From contig NZ_CP108414.1 of the NCBI RefSeq assembly GCF_035978755.1, forward strand, positions 5,456,001 to 5,520,000: a stretch of 64,000 nt of DNA, written 5' to 3'. The notes beneath the pieces are model-generated. The model was given only the letters and a program-made list of their open reading frames with translations, did not search any database and was not told where the DNA came from. This DNA is from Streptomyces sp. NBC_01298. Lineage in GTDB: Bacteria; Actinomycetota; Actinomycetes; Streptomycetales; Streptomycetaceae. Positions 54,503-62,152 of this stretch are shown in pieces; position 1 is the stretch's first letter; every line of letters begins with the position of its first letter. The translations under genes and the position numbers were made by a program.

Positions 54503-56959
54503 ATGGTGACGTTTGCGCAGGCGCAGGAGCGCGCCGAGGAATGGATCAACGGGGACGTGCCCGCGTACCAGCACCGCGAGGTGCGCGTACGGGAGTTCGG
54601 ACTCGGTTTCGTGGTGTGGGCGGAGGACCGCCCCGCGGGCCCGGTGTCGGGGGGCGGCCGGCAGCGGCTGGTCATCGCGCGGGACAGCGGGGAGGTGACG
54701 CTCTGGCCCGGCCTGCCGGTGGGTGAGGTGATCCGCCGCTACGAGGAGGAGTACGGGGCGTCGGCCGCGCAGGCCGAGGCTTCGGTGCCGGTGCCGCGCA
54801 TCGACTCGGAGCAGACCTCGTTCATGCTGAGTCCGCCGGAGTGGCTCCAGGAGGCGGCGGACCGGGCCGGGATCCCGGCGGCTCCGGCTGCTCCGGTGAG
54901 CCCGGCTGTCGCCGTGGCCGCTTCCGCGGAGCCGGTGGCGGAGCCCGTGCCCCTGCGGCGCGGGGGAGAGGTCCCCTACGAGCCGACCGCCAACGACGGG
55001 GTGCCCGCCGAGGTCCCGACCGGGGCCACGCCCTGGGCCGGGACCGACGTGAACCCCGGTGCGGACTCCGTGTCCGTACCGCTGCCGGCGACGGTGTTCG
55101 CGCCGCCGCTGTCCGGATCGGACCTGGACGACGCCCCGGCGTCCTCGGGGCCGGGCCCGGAGGCGCGCACGACCCTGATGCCCAGGGGCAGTGAACTGCC
55201 GAAGACCGCCGTCGTGCCCGCGCTGGATCCGGAGTCCGGGCCGGGGCGGGGGCCGGCGTCCGGTGGGGACATCGCCGACGCGCCGACGAGCAAGGCGCGG
55301 GTCAACCGGTCCGCGGCCCCCTCGCCCGTGACTCCGCCGGGTCCGCCCGGTGCGCCGGGCGGGGCCGGGGAGTCGCCTTCGTACGCCGCGACCATGCTGG
55401 CGGGCCCCGGCGGTCCGCGGCAGCCCGGTCCGCCCGGAGCTCCGGGGGCGCCCGGCGTGCCCGGTGCGCCCGGTGGCGGGCTGGATCATGCCGCGACGAT
55501 GCTGGCGGGCCCGGCCGTCACGGGACAGCCGCCCGCGCCTCCCGGTCCGCCGGGGGCTCCGGGGGGTCCCGGGGGTCCGGGGTCGTCCGGGTCGTCGGGT
55601 GGGCGCGGGGACGCGTACGCCGCGACGATGCTGGCCGGTCCCGGTGGTCCGCAGCCTCCCGGCCCGCCCGGTCCTCCCGGCCGGCCCGGTGTTCCGCAGG
55701 GCGCCGGGCAGCCGCCGGCGCCGCCCGGTCCCCCCGGCGTGCCCGGTGGCGGGCTGGACCATGCCGCGACGATGCTGGCGGGCCCGGCCGTGACGGGGCA
55801 GCCGCTCGCGCCTCCCGGTCCGCCGGGGGCTCCGGGTGCTCCGGGGGCGTCCGGTGGGCGCGGGGACGCGTACGCCGCGACGATGCTGGCCGGTCCCGGC
55901 GGGCCGCAGCAGCCCGGCCCGCCCGGTCCCGCGCCGCAGGCACCCGTACCGGCGCCGCAGTCACCCGCCGCCAACCCCGGCGTGCCCACGGTCGGCCCCG
56001 GCTACCAGGCCGTGCTGCGCTACCGCGCGCCCGACGGCTCCGAGCAGCAGCTCATCCGCCGGTCCGCGCCCGGCACCCCGCACCCCGAGTGGCAGATCCT
56101 CTACGAGCTGCGGGCGATGAACGTGCCTCCGCAGCAGGTGCTGGAGCTGCACACGGAGCTGGCCTCGTGCGAGCTGCCCGGCGGCTACTGCGCCCGCATG
56201 ATCCGGGAGACCTGGCCGCAGGTCCGGATCACGAACGTGGCCCCGTACGGGACGGACCACGCGGGCCGGCAGCAGGGCATGCGGCACCTGCTGACCCACC
56301 AGGGCGAACTGCACCAGGTGGCGGACGGCCCGGCGCGCCCCGCGCCGGTGCGCGCACCGCTGCCGCAGGTGCCCCTGCAGCCGGCGATCCCGCTGGACGC
56401 GATCGCCCAGGAACTGGCGGGGGCGTTCGGCCCGCAGGGGGTGTTCCGCTTCGAGCAGCGCGCGGTGTCCCGGCAGGGCGTGCCGGAGATCGTGGCGCAA
56501 ACGCTGATGTGGTCGGGCCTGCCCGTCGACTTCGGGCCGTTCTTCTGGGCCCAGGCCGTACCGGGCGCACCGCTGCCGACGCTGGCCGAACTGGCCGCGC
56601 AGCGGCAGGTGCAGCCGGCCTCGGACGCGGGCTCGTACCTGGTGGTGGGCAGCGACTTCGGCAAGGCGCTGTGCGTGCAGTACGGAACCGCGCACATCGT
56701 CGCGGTCCCGGTGGAGAGCGGTCCCGGCGGGGCGCCGGTGCCCCCGCAGTTCGTCAACTCCTCGCTGCCGCAGTTCGTACGGTCCCTGGCGATGCTGGGT
56801 CACATGTGGCGGCTGCGCCAGCATCTGACGCCGGAGCAGGCGGGCCGCTGGACCGTCGATTTCCAGGCGAATCTGGCGGGGCTGGACAGCGCGGCGCTCG
56901 CGTCGCCGGAGAACTGGTGGTCGGTGCTGCTGGAGCAGATGTGGGACGGCCTCCTCTGA
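54503..56959 (+). CDS. Imm35-like / collagen-like / deaminase / SUKH-4 multidomain protein
   Basis: About 818 aa. Residues 1-90 resemble immunity protein 35 (TFAQAQERAEEWINGDVPAYQHREVRVREFGLGFVVW). Residues about 90-490 are a disordered linker, at 270-480 collagen-like Gly-Pro-Pro/Gly-x-y with five AATMLAGP blocks. Residues about 500-610 look like an SCP1.201-type deaminase: HPEWQIL (His527-x-Glu529) and SCELPGGYC (Cys556, Cys563), with TDHAGRQQGMRHLLTHQ following. Residues about 630-818 fit SUKH-4 (RFEQRAVSRQGVPEIVAQTLMWSGLPVDFGPFFW ... FGKALCVQYGTAHIVAVP). ATG 54503 with GAGAGGTGA upstream. No secretion signal. Confidence 0.8.
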   Translation: MVTFAQAQERAEEWINGDVPAYQHREVRVREFGLGFVVWAEDRPAGPVSGGGRQRLVIARDSGEVTLWPGLPVGEVIRRYEEEYGASAAQAEASVPVPRIDSEQTSFMLSPPEWLQEAADRAGIPAAPAAPVSPAVAVAASAEPVAEPVPLRRGGEVPYEPTANDGVPAEVPTGATPWAGTDVNPGADSVSVPLPATVFAPPLSGSDLDDAPASSGPGPEARTTLMPRGSELPKTAVVPALDPESGPGRGPASGGDIADAPTSKARVNRSAAPSPVTPPGPPGAPGGAGESPSYAATMLAGPGGPRQPGPPGAPGAPGVPGAPGGGLDHAATMLAGPAVTGQPPAPPGPPGAPGGPGGPGSSGSSGGRGDAYAATMLAGPGGPQPPGPPGPPGRPGVPQGAGQPPAPPGPPGVPGGGLDHAATMLAGPAVTGQPLAPPGPPGAPGAPGASGGRGDAYAATMLAGPGGPQQPGPPGPAPQAPVPAPQSPAANPGVPTVGPGYQAVLRYRAPDGSEQQLIRRSAPGTPHPEWQILYELRAMNVPPQQVLELHTELASCELPGGYCARMIRETWPQVRITNVAPYGTDHAGRQQGMRHLLTHQGELHQVADGPARPAPVRAPLPQVPLQPAIPLDAIAQELAGAFGPQGVFRFEQRAVSRQGVPEIVAQTLMWSGLPVDFGPFFWAQAVPGAPLPTLAELAAQRQVQPASDAGSYLVVGSDFGKALCVQYGTAHIVAVPVESGPGGAPVPPQFVNSSLPQFVRSLAMLGHMWRLRQHLTPEQAGRWTVDFQANLAGLDSAALASPENWWSVLLEQMWDGLL
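55385..55920 (+). repeat. Macrorepeats encoding AATMLAGP and collagen-like linkers
   Basis: GCCGCGACSATGCTGG starts at 55385, 55490, 55619, 55763 and 55874, separated by Gly/Pro-coding sequence. Units of about 105-145 bp alternate between YAATMLAGPGGP and HAATMLAGPAVTG forms, so the block arose by duplication of larger pieces. Confidence 0.9.
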
Positions 56960-56989
56960 TCCCCCGCTGATCCACGGCTGATCCGGATG
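56957..56989 (+). repeat. 11-bp tandem repeat starting at the stop codon
   Basis: TGATCCCCCGC, TGATCCACGGC and TGATCCGGATG follow in tandem, the first TGA being the stop of the multidomain gene. TGA at 56957, 56968 and 56979 covers all three frames. Confidence 0.9.
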
Positions 56990-57093
56990 GCCGGGTCGTG
57001 ACCCTCGAACGGGGTCTCGGCCCGGCCATTCGGGCTTCCGGGAGCAAATGACGCATCCTTGGCAGGAACCCCCGCGAGAGAGGCGCTTCCAGG

Positions 57094-57966
57094 ATGAGTG
57101 CACCCTTTACGACCGTGCGTGGCCGTGGCTACCGGGCGGAAGAGGTGGACCGGTACCTCGCCCGGCTGTCGGGCGGCCGGGACGACGCCTGGGAGCGGGT
57201 GGCCCGTCTGACCGTGCTGGCCAGGGACATGGAGGCGGAGGCGGAGCGGCTGCGCGTGGTGGTCTCCGGACTGGCCCCGCAGACGTACGACGAACTCGGC
57301 GAGCGGGCCCGCCGGATCCTGCTGCTGGCCGAGGAGGAGTCCGAGACCCTACGGGGTGACGCGCGGGCGGACGCCCTGGCGACGGCGGGCGCCGCCGAGG
57401 CGCACGCGGACCGGGTGACGGAGCTGGCGCGCGGCGACGCGGAGGCGGTGCGCGAGCAGACCGAAGTCCGGGCCCGGCAGGCGCTGCTGCGGGCGGGGCG
57501 CGAGGCGGACGACGCGCGGACGGAGGCGCGGGACGACGCGGCGGCGTGGCGGGCGGAGGCGGCTGCCGTGCTGGCGGACACGGCGCGCCGGGCGGAGGCG
57601 ATGCTCGCCGAGCGCGAGCAGGAACACGCGGAGCGCTGGGACGCGGCGGAGCGGGAGCTGGCGGCGCGGGAGGCGGAGATGGCGGCGCGGGAGGCGGAGC
57701 TGGAACGGTACGCGCAGTCCCGGCTGGCGGAGGCGAAGCGGGCGTTCGCGCAGACCCAGGAGACGGCGCGGCACGGGCAGGAGGACGCCGAGGCGAGGGC
57801 GGCGGAGCTGATCGCGGAGGCGCGGGTGCGGGAGGAGCGGGTCGGTCGGGAGACGGAGCGGATCCTTCGGGAACACGGGGAGTCCCAGGACGAGATGCGG
57901 GCCCACATGAACCACGTCCGCTCCAGCCTCGCGGCGCTGACGGGGCGTGCGCCGGCGGAGGGCTAG
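57094..57966 (+). CDS. Coiled-coil protein with DivIVA-like N-terminus
   Basis: About 290 aa. The N-terminus TVRGRGYRAEEVDRYLARLSGGRDDAWERV is DivIVA-like (Gly-Tyr plus Val-Asp-x-x-Leu), and residues 40-270 form a long Ala/Glu/Arg-rich coiled coil. Streptomyces homologues are often labelled 'cellulose-binding protein' without support; a cytoskeletal or scaffold role like other actinobacterial coiled-coil proteins is more likely. Its Arg/Glu/Ala bias comes with very high GC, but there is no sign of frameshift. Comes 134 bp after the SUKH-4 gene with its own start region. Confidence 0.8.
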   Translation: MSAPFTTVRGRGYRAEEVDRYLARLSGGRDDAWERVARLTVLARDMEAEAERLRVVVSGLAPQTYDELGERARRILLLAEEESETLRGDARADALATAGAAEAHADRVTELARGDAEAVREQTEVRARQALLRAGREADDARTEARDDAAAWRAEAAAVLADTARRAEAMLAEREQEHAERWDAAERELAAREAEMAAREAELERYAQSRLAEAKRAFAQTQETARHGQEDAEARAAELIAEARVREERVGRETERILREHGESQDEMRAHMNHVRSSLAALTGRAPAEG

Positions 57967-58420
57967 CGGCGTTGCGCCTCAAGCGCCGGCGGGGCTGGGG
58001 TTGGCCTGGGCGCGGGGTGGCTGCGGGTGGGGGGTCGGTGCCGGGGGCGGGGTGGGGTGTCGGCCTGGACTGCATGATTTAGGCGCCCTGTGCCGTACTT
58101 CGACAGTAATCCCGAGTAGTGCGCCACAAATCACGCTTTACGTCCCGGCCAACACCCCACCCCGCCCCCGTCCCCGACCCCGGTACGCAGCCCCCGATCG
58201 GGGTCGTTCTTTCAGCCGTCCGGCGTTTGAGGACCGGGGTCTGGGGCGGAGCCCCAGGGGTCCGGGCGCAGCCCGGTACCCCTGCTTTCAGCCCGTCCGG
58301 CGTTTGAGGACCGGGTCCGGGCCGGCCCGGGGAACGGTGGAAGGGCGGGTAGGGGATCCAGCCCCGCAGGGCCCACCAGGCCGCACCCGCCTAGAGGCCC
58401 CGCGCAGCGGGGTGGGTGCG
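57967..58420. repeat. Intergenic region with dispersed Streptomyces palindromic repeats
   Basis: About 450 non-coding bases. Contains CCTCAAGCGCCGGCGGGGCTGG (57977-57998), two copies of a CCGTCCGGCGTTTGAGG block (58213-58232, 58289-58309), a GGGCGGAGCCCC palindrome and a GGGGAACGGTGG block (58329-58356). The same elements occur at 27959-28359. Between them (58070-58190) lies a less repetitive stretch with no gene. Confidence 0.8.
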
Positions 58421-59242
58421 TCAGGACGGCTGGGTGGGCGGGGGGACGTAGGGGGACGGGTCGCTGCGGAGGCCGTGGGTGGTGACCATCACCGTGAAGG
58501 CGGGCGGCGCCGATGGGGGGAGGGGGGCCGACAGGGCCCCCGGCGGGGTGACGGTGGTCGGGAGGGGCGTGCCGTCCAGTTCGATCCGGGGGGCGTCCCC
58601 GAAGCCGCCGCCCTCGACCGAGAGGAGGCCGTCCGCGACGGAGACCCTGGTGATCACCGGATTGCCTCGGATCGCCACCTTGTTCAACAGGTACGCGCCG
58701 GCCGGCGCCCCCGTCAGCGCCCACATCTCGGAGGGCAGCTTCGGCAGCCCGCCGCCCACGTCCGACAGGAAGAACGTGACGACGTAGAGCATCGTGACCG
58801 CGCTCAGGGCGACGTACTGCAGGTCGACCAGGTCGGTCCGCCCGCCGTCGTTCGCGATCAGGTCGTGGATCGGCCGCCGCCCCGTGCCCTTGGGCGCGGG
58901 TTTGGCCATGGAGCCCCGCTCCACCCGCATGCCGACCACCGCCTTCGCCGCGATGAGGGCGGCGTACGGACCCCCGAGCAGCGGGAGGTAGACGGTGGTC
59001 AGGGAGGACAGGGGGCCCTCGGGGCCCTGGAACCAGTCGACGCCGCCGCCCGCGGTGAGTCCGTAGCCGAGGGTGGCCAGGAGCAGCCAGAGCAGGATCA
59101 CGGTCCAGGCCAGGGCGAGCGTGATCGAGGTGGAGAGGCGTCCGTCGCGGCCGGTGACGAAGCCGGGGTGGCGGAGCAGGCGCAGGACGATCGGGCCCGC
59201 CAGGGCGGCGAGTAAGGCGAGTGCGAAGAGCGCGGACGTCAT
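58421..59242 (-). CDS. Membrane protein of unknown function with TIG-like C-terminal domain
   Basis: About 273 aa. Four hydrophobic segments (residues 2-18, 41-62, 83-105, 145-165) and a C-terminal extracytoplasmic part from about 190, NPVITRVSVADGLLSVEGGGFGDAPRIELDGTPLP, that resembles IPT/TIG immunoglobulin-like domains. A Pro-rich tail ends it. The middle loop MAKPAPKGTGRRPIHDLI would be cytoplasmic. No known family. Start at 59242 (ATG, with GGGGGG close). 75 bp downstream of the MFS exporter on the same strand, possibly co-transcribed. Confidence 0.75.
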   Translation of the reverse strand: MTSALFALALLAALAGPIVLRLLRHPGFVTGRDGRLSTSITLALAWTVILLWLLLATLGYGLTAGGGVDWFQGPEGPLSSLTTVYLPLLGGPYAALIAAKAVVGMRVERGSMAKPAPKGTGRRPIHDLIANDGGRTDLVDLQYVALSAVTMLYVVTFFLSDVGGGLPKLPSEMWALTGAPAGAYLLNKVAIRGNPVITRVSVADGLLSVEGGGFGDAPRIELDGTPLPTTVTPPGALSAPLPPSAPPAFTVMVTTHGLRSDPSPYVPPPTQPS

Positions 59243-59317
59243 GTGTGGTCCCCCCGGGAGTGCGGCGTCTCCGAAGAGGGTTACCGGTTCGGTCCGGGCA
59301 TGACAAGTTGCCCGGGC

Positions 59318-61012
59318 TCAGCCCTCGCGCTGTTCCGGCAGCACCGGGAACCGCCGCGGCGCCACCAGCAGCAGCACCAGCGCCGACGCGGCCGCCGCCA
59401 GGGTCGCGCCGAGGAAGATGTGGTCCCCGGCGGCGGCCACGGCCCGGCGCAGGTACTCGGCGGCCTCGGGGGCGAGCAGGTCCGGGTGGGTCAGGGCCTT
59501 GGAGACGTCGTCCAGGTTCGAGGGGAGACCCGCCACCGGGGCGTCTGCCAGCCGGCCGGCGATGGTGGCGTTGGCCACGGCCCCCAGCAGCGCCGCTCCG
59601 ACGCTCTGGCCGACGTTGCGGCAGAACAGCACCGAGGCCGTGGTGGTTCCGCGCTCCTGCCAGCCCACCGTGGACTGGACCCCGACGATCAGCGGGAGCT
59701 GGAAGAGGCCGAGGGCCCCGCCCAGCAGCAGCATGATCAGGACGGGCTGCCAGACCGGCGGGGGGTAGGGGAGCAGGGTGAAGGCGCCGAGGACGGCGGC
59801 GGCCAGGGCGACCCCGGTGGCGGCGGTGTTGCGGAAGCCGATGCGCCGGTAGACGTGCTGGGCGAGGGCGGCGCTGATCGGCCAGCTCAGGGTCATCGCG
59901 GAGGTGACCAGGCCGGCGCCGGTCGGGCCGAGGCCCAGGACGCTCTGGGCGTACGTCGGCATGAAGACCATCGGGGCGACCATCAGCAGCCCGAGCCCGG
60001 CCATGGCCAGGTTCACGGCGGCGATGGTGCGCCGGCGCCACACCCAGCCGGGCAGGATGGGCTGCTCGGCCCGGCGTTCGATCCGGACGACGAGCGCGCC
60101 CAGCGCGGCGCTCGCTCCCAGCAGCCCCAGCGAGGGCGCCGACAGCCAGGGCCAGGCGACTCCGCCCTGCACCAGCGCGAAGAGCAGCAGCCCCCCGCAG
60201 GCGAAGACGGCGACGGCTCCCCGCCAGTCGACCGGGCCGGTGCGGCCGGGGGGCAGGGTGGGCTCGACCAGGTGGCGGCTGATGATCCACAGGGCGGCGG
60301 CGGCCAGCGGCAGGTTGAGCAGGAAGATCCAGCGCCAGTCGGTGTACGTGGCGATCAGCCCGCCGAGCGCGGGGCCGGCCAGTGCCGAGGTGGCCCAGAC
60401 CGCGGACATCCGGGCCTGGATGCGCGGCCGTTCCCTGAGCGGGTAGAGATCGGCGGCCAGGGTCTGGACGGTGCCCTGCAGGGCGCCGCCGCCCAGGCCC
60501 TGGAGGATCCGGAAGGCGATGAGGGCGGCCATGTTCCAGGCGGCCGCGCACAGCAGCGAGCCGAACAGGAAGAGGCTGATGCCGAGGAGCAGGACGGGCT
60601 TGCGGCCGTAGGTGTCGGAGAGCTTGCCGTAGACGGGCAGGGTGACGGTTCCGGCCAGGACGTAGCCCGAGAAGATCCACGAGAAGACGGCGAAGCCGCC
60701 GAGGTCGCCGACGATCTGCGGGACGGCGGTGGCGACGATGGCGGTGTCCAGGGCGACGAGGCCCATGGTCAGCATCAGGGCGGCGACGACGGCCGTACGG
60801 GGTCGCCCGGGCGGGGGCTGCGACCCCGGAGCCGGAGCCGGACCCGGAGCCGGACCCGGAGCCGTGGCCGGGGCCGTGGCCGGACCCGTCGCGGCATCCG
60901 TCGCGGCCCCCTTCTTGGCGGAGGCTTGGTCTGCGGATCCGGCGGCTTCGCCCCGGGGTATGCCTCCGGCACTGTCGCCGGTACTCGCGCCCGTGCTCTC
61001 CCCTGAGCCCAT
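59318..61012 (-). CDS. MFS drug exporter (DHA2/EmrB-QacA type, 14 TM)
   Basis: About 564 aa. Motifs: ALDTAIVATAVPQIVGDL (TM1), the loop-2 motif YGKLSDTYGRKPVLLLG, RILQGLGGGALQGTV, GPALGGLIATYTDWRWIFLLNLPL, and PLIVGVQSTVGWQERGTTTASVLFCRNVGQSVGAAL. 14 TM helices. A 70-residue Gly/Ala/Pro-rich N-terminal tail precedes TM1, with an APGPAPGPAP repeat. ATG 61012 with GAAGGG six bases upstream is chosen over the further upstream codon. Exports lipophilic compounds by proton antiport; substrate unknown, no adjacent regulator seen. Confidence 0.93.
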   Translation of the reverse strand: MGSGESTGASTGDSAGGIPRGEAAGSADQASAKKGAATDAATGPATAPATAPGPAPGPAPAPGSQPPPGRPRTAVVAALMLTMGLVALDTAIVATAVPQIVGDLGGFAVFSWIFSGYVLAGTVTLPVYGKLSDTYGRKPVLLLGISLFLFGSLLCAAAWNMAALIAFRILQGLGGGALQGTVQTLAADLYPLRERPRIQARMSAVWATSALAGPALGGLIATYTDWRWIFLLNLPLAAAALWIISRHLVEPTLPPGRTGPVDWRGAVAVFACGGLLLFALVQGGVAWPWLSAPSLGLLGASAALGALVVRIERRAEQPILPGWVWRRRTIAAVNLAMAGLGLLMVAPMVFMPTYAQSVLGLGPTGAGLVTSAMTLSWPISAALAQHVYRRIGFRNTAATGVALAAAVLGAFTLLPYPPPVWQPVLIMLLLGGALGLFQLPLIVGVQSTVGWQERGTTTASVLFCRNVGQSVGAALLGAVANATIAGRLADAPVAGLPSNLDDVSKALTHPDLLAPEAAEYLRRAVAAAGDHIFLGATLAAAASALVLLLVAPRRFPVLPEQREG

Positions 61013-61363
61013 GAAAAACCCTTCCCCCCGTGCGTACCTGCGCGGACACCATCTCACTGCGGCATTGCGGGGCGGTATCCCCTCAGGGCGCCTCGTCCCA
61101 ACGGGCGAGATCCCCTAGGGGTTCGTCCTCATAAGGATCCAGGGCCGCTTCGTCCCAGGGGAGGAGGAGGAAAGGGCGCGGGGGTCCTTAACTGGTTTCT
61201 ACAGGGCGGGAGTCCGGGGGGTAGGGCTAGCACCCCTATGGATACGGCGATTGGCACCAGCGCGCCGCGGTACCCCGCCCAGCAGACTTCGAATGAAGCG
61301 CGTCACAGCGCGCCGAGTGACATCGAACCGACGACCGTACGCGGCAGAACGAGGGGAAACACC
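61013..61363. promoter_or_regulatory. Divergent region between MFS and ABC transporter genes
   Basis: 350 bp without a convincing gene (a short open frame from 61238 is just the upstream extension of the ATPase gene). It holds a perfect CCCCTAGGGG palindrome at 61112-61121 and an AT-richer stretch at about 61185-61205. I could not name a promoter with confidence. Confidence 0.4.
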
Positions 61364-62152
61364 GTGACAACGGCTATGACCGAAACCAGGCACGGGGGTA
61401 CTGGAGGGCATGAGGCCGTCGCGGCGCGGGCGCGGAAGGTCGTCAAGGCCTACGGCTCCGGCGAGACGCGGGTGGTTGCCCTCGACGCGGTGGACGTGGA
61501 CATCCACCGAGGCCGGTTCACCGCGATCATGGGGCCCTCGGGCTCCGGCAAGTCCACGCTGATGCACTGCCTGGCCGGCCTGGACACGGTGACCAGCGGC
61601 CAGATCTTCCTGGACGACACCGAGATCACCGGGCTGAAGGACAAGAAGCTCACGCAACTGCGCAGGGACCGGATCGGCTTCATCTTCCAGGCCTTCAACC
61701 TGCTGCCGACGCTCAACGCCCTGGAGAACATCACGCTCCCCATGGACATCGCCGGCCGCAAGGCCGACGCGGAGTGGCTGAACCGGGTCGTGGAGACGGT
61801 GGGCCTGGCGGGCCGCCTCAAGCACCGGCCGACCGAGCTCTCCGGCGGCCAGCAGCAGCGTGTGGCGGTCGCCCGCGCCCTGGCCTCCCGGCCCCAGATC
61901 ATCTTCGGCGACGAGCCGACCGGAAATCTGGACTCCCGGGCCGGCGCGGAAGTCCTGGGCTTCCTGCGCCGTTCGGTGAACGAGCTGGGCCAGACCATCG
62001 TCATGGTCACCCACGACCCGGTCGCCGCCTCCTACGCGGACCGCGTCATCTTCCTCGCGGACGGCCGGATCGTGGACGAGATGCACCGGCCCACCGCCGA
62101 CCAGGTCCTGGACCGCATGAAGGACTTCGACGCCCGTGGGCGGACGTCATGA
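61364..62152 (+). CDS. ABC transporter ATPase (MacB/LolD type)
   Basis: About 262 aa. Walker A MGPSGSGKSTLMHCLAGLD, Q-loop FIFQAFNLLPTLNALENI, signature ELSGGQQQRVAVARAL, Walker B IIFGDEPTGNLDS and switch His in MVTHDPVAASYADR match the MacB/LolD group, whose partners are FtsX-like permeases. GTG 61364 with GAGGGGA upstream. Its stop overlaps the permease start (ATGA). Confidence 0.93.
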   Translation: MTTAMTETRHGGTGGHEAVAARARKVVKAYGSGETRVVALDAVDVDIHRGRFTAIMGPSGSGKSTLMHCLAGLDTVTSGQIFLDDTEITGLKDKKLTQLRRDRIGFIFQAFNLLPTLNALENITLPMDIAGRKADAEWLNRVVETVGLAGRLKHRPTELSGGQQQRVAVARALASRPQIIFGDEPTGNLDSRAGAEVLGFLRRSVNELGQTIVMVTHDPVAASYADRVIFLADGRIVDEMHRPTADQVLDRMKDFDARGRTS

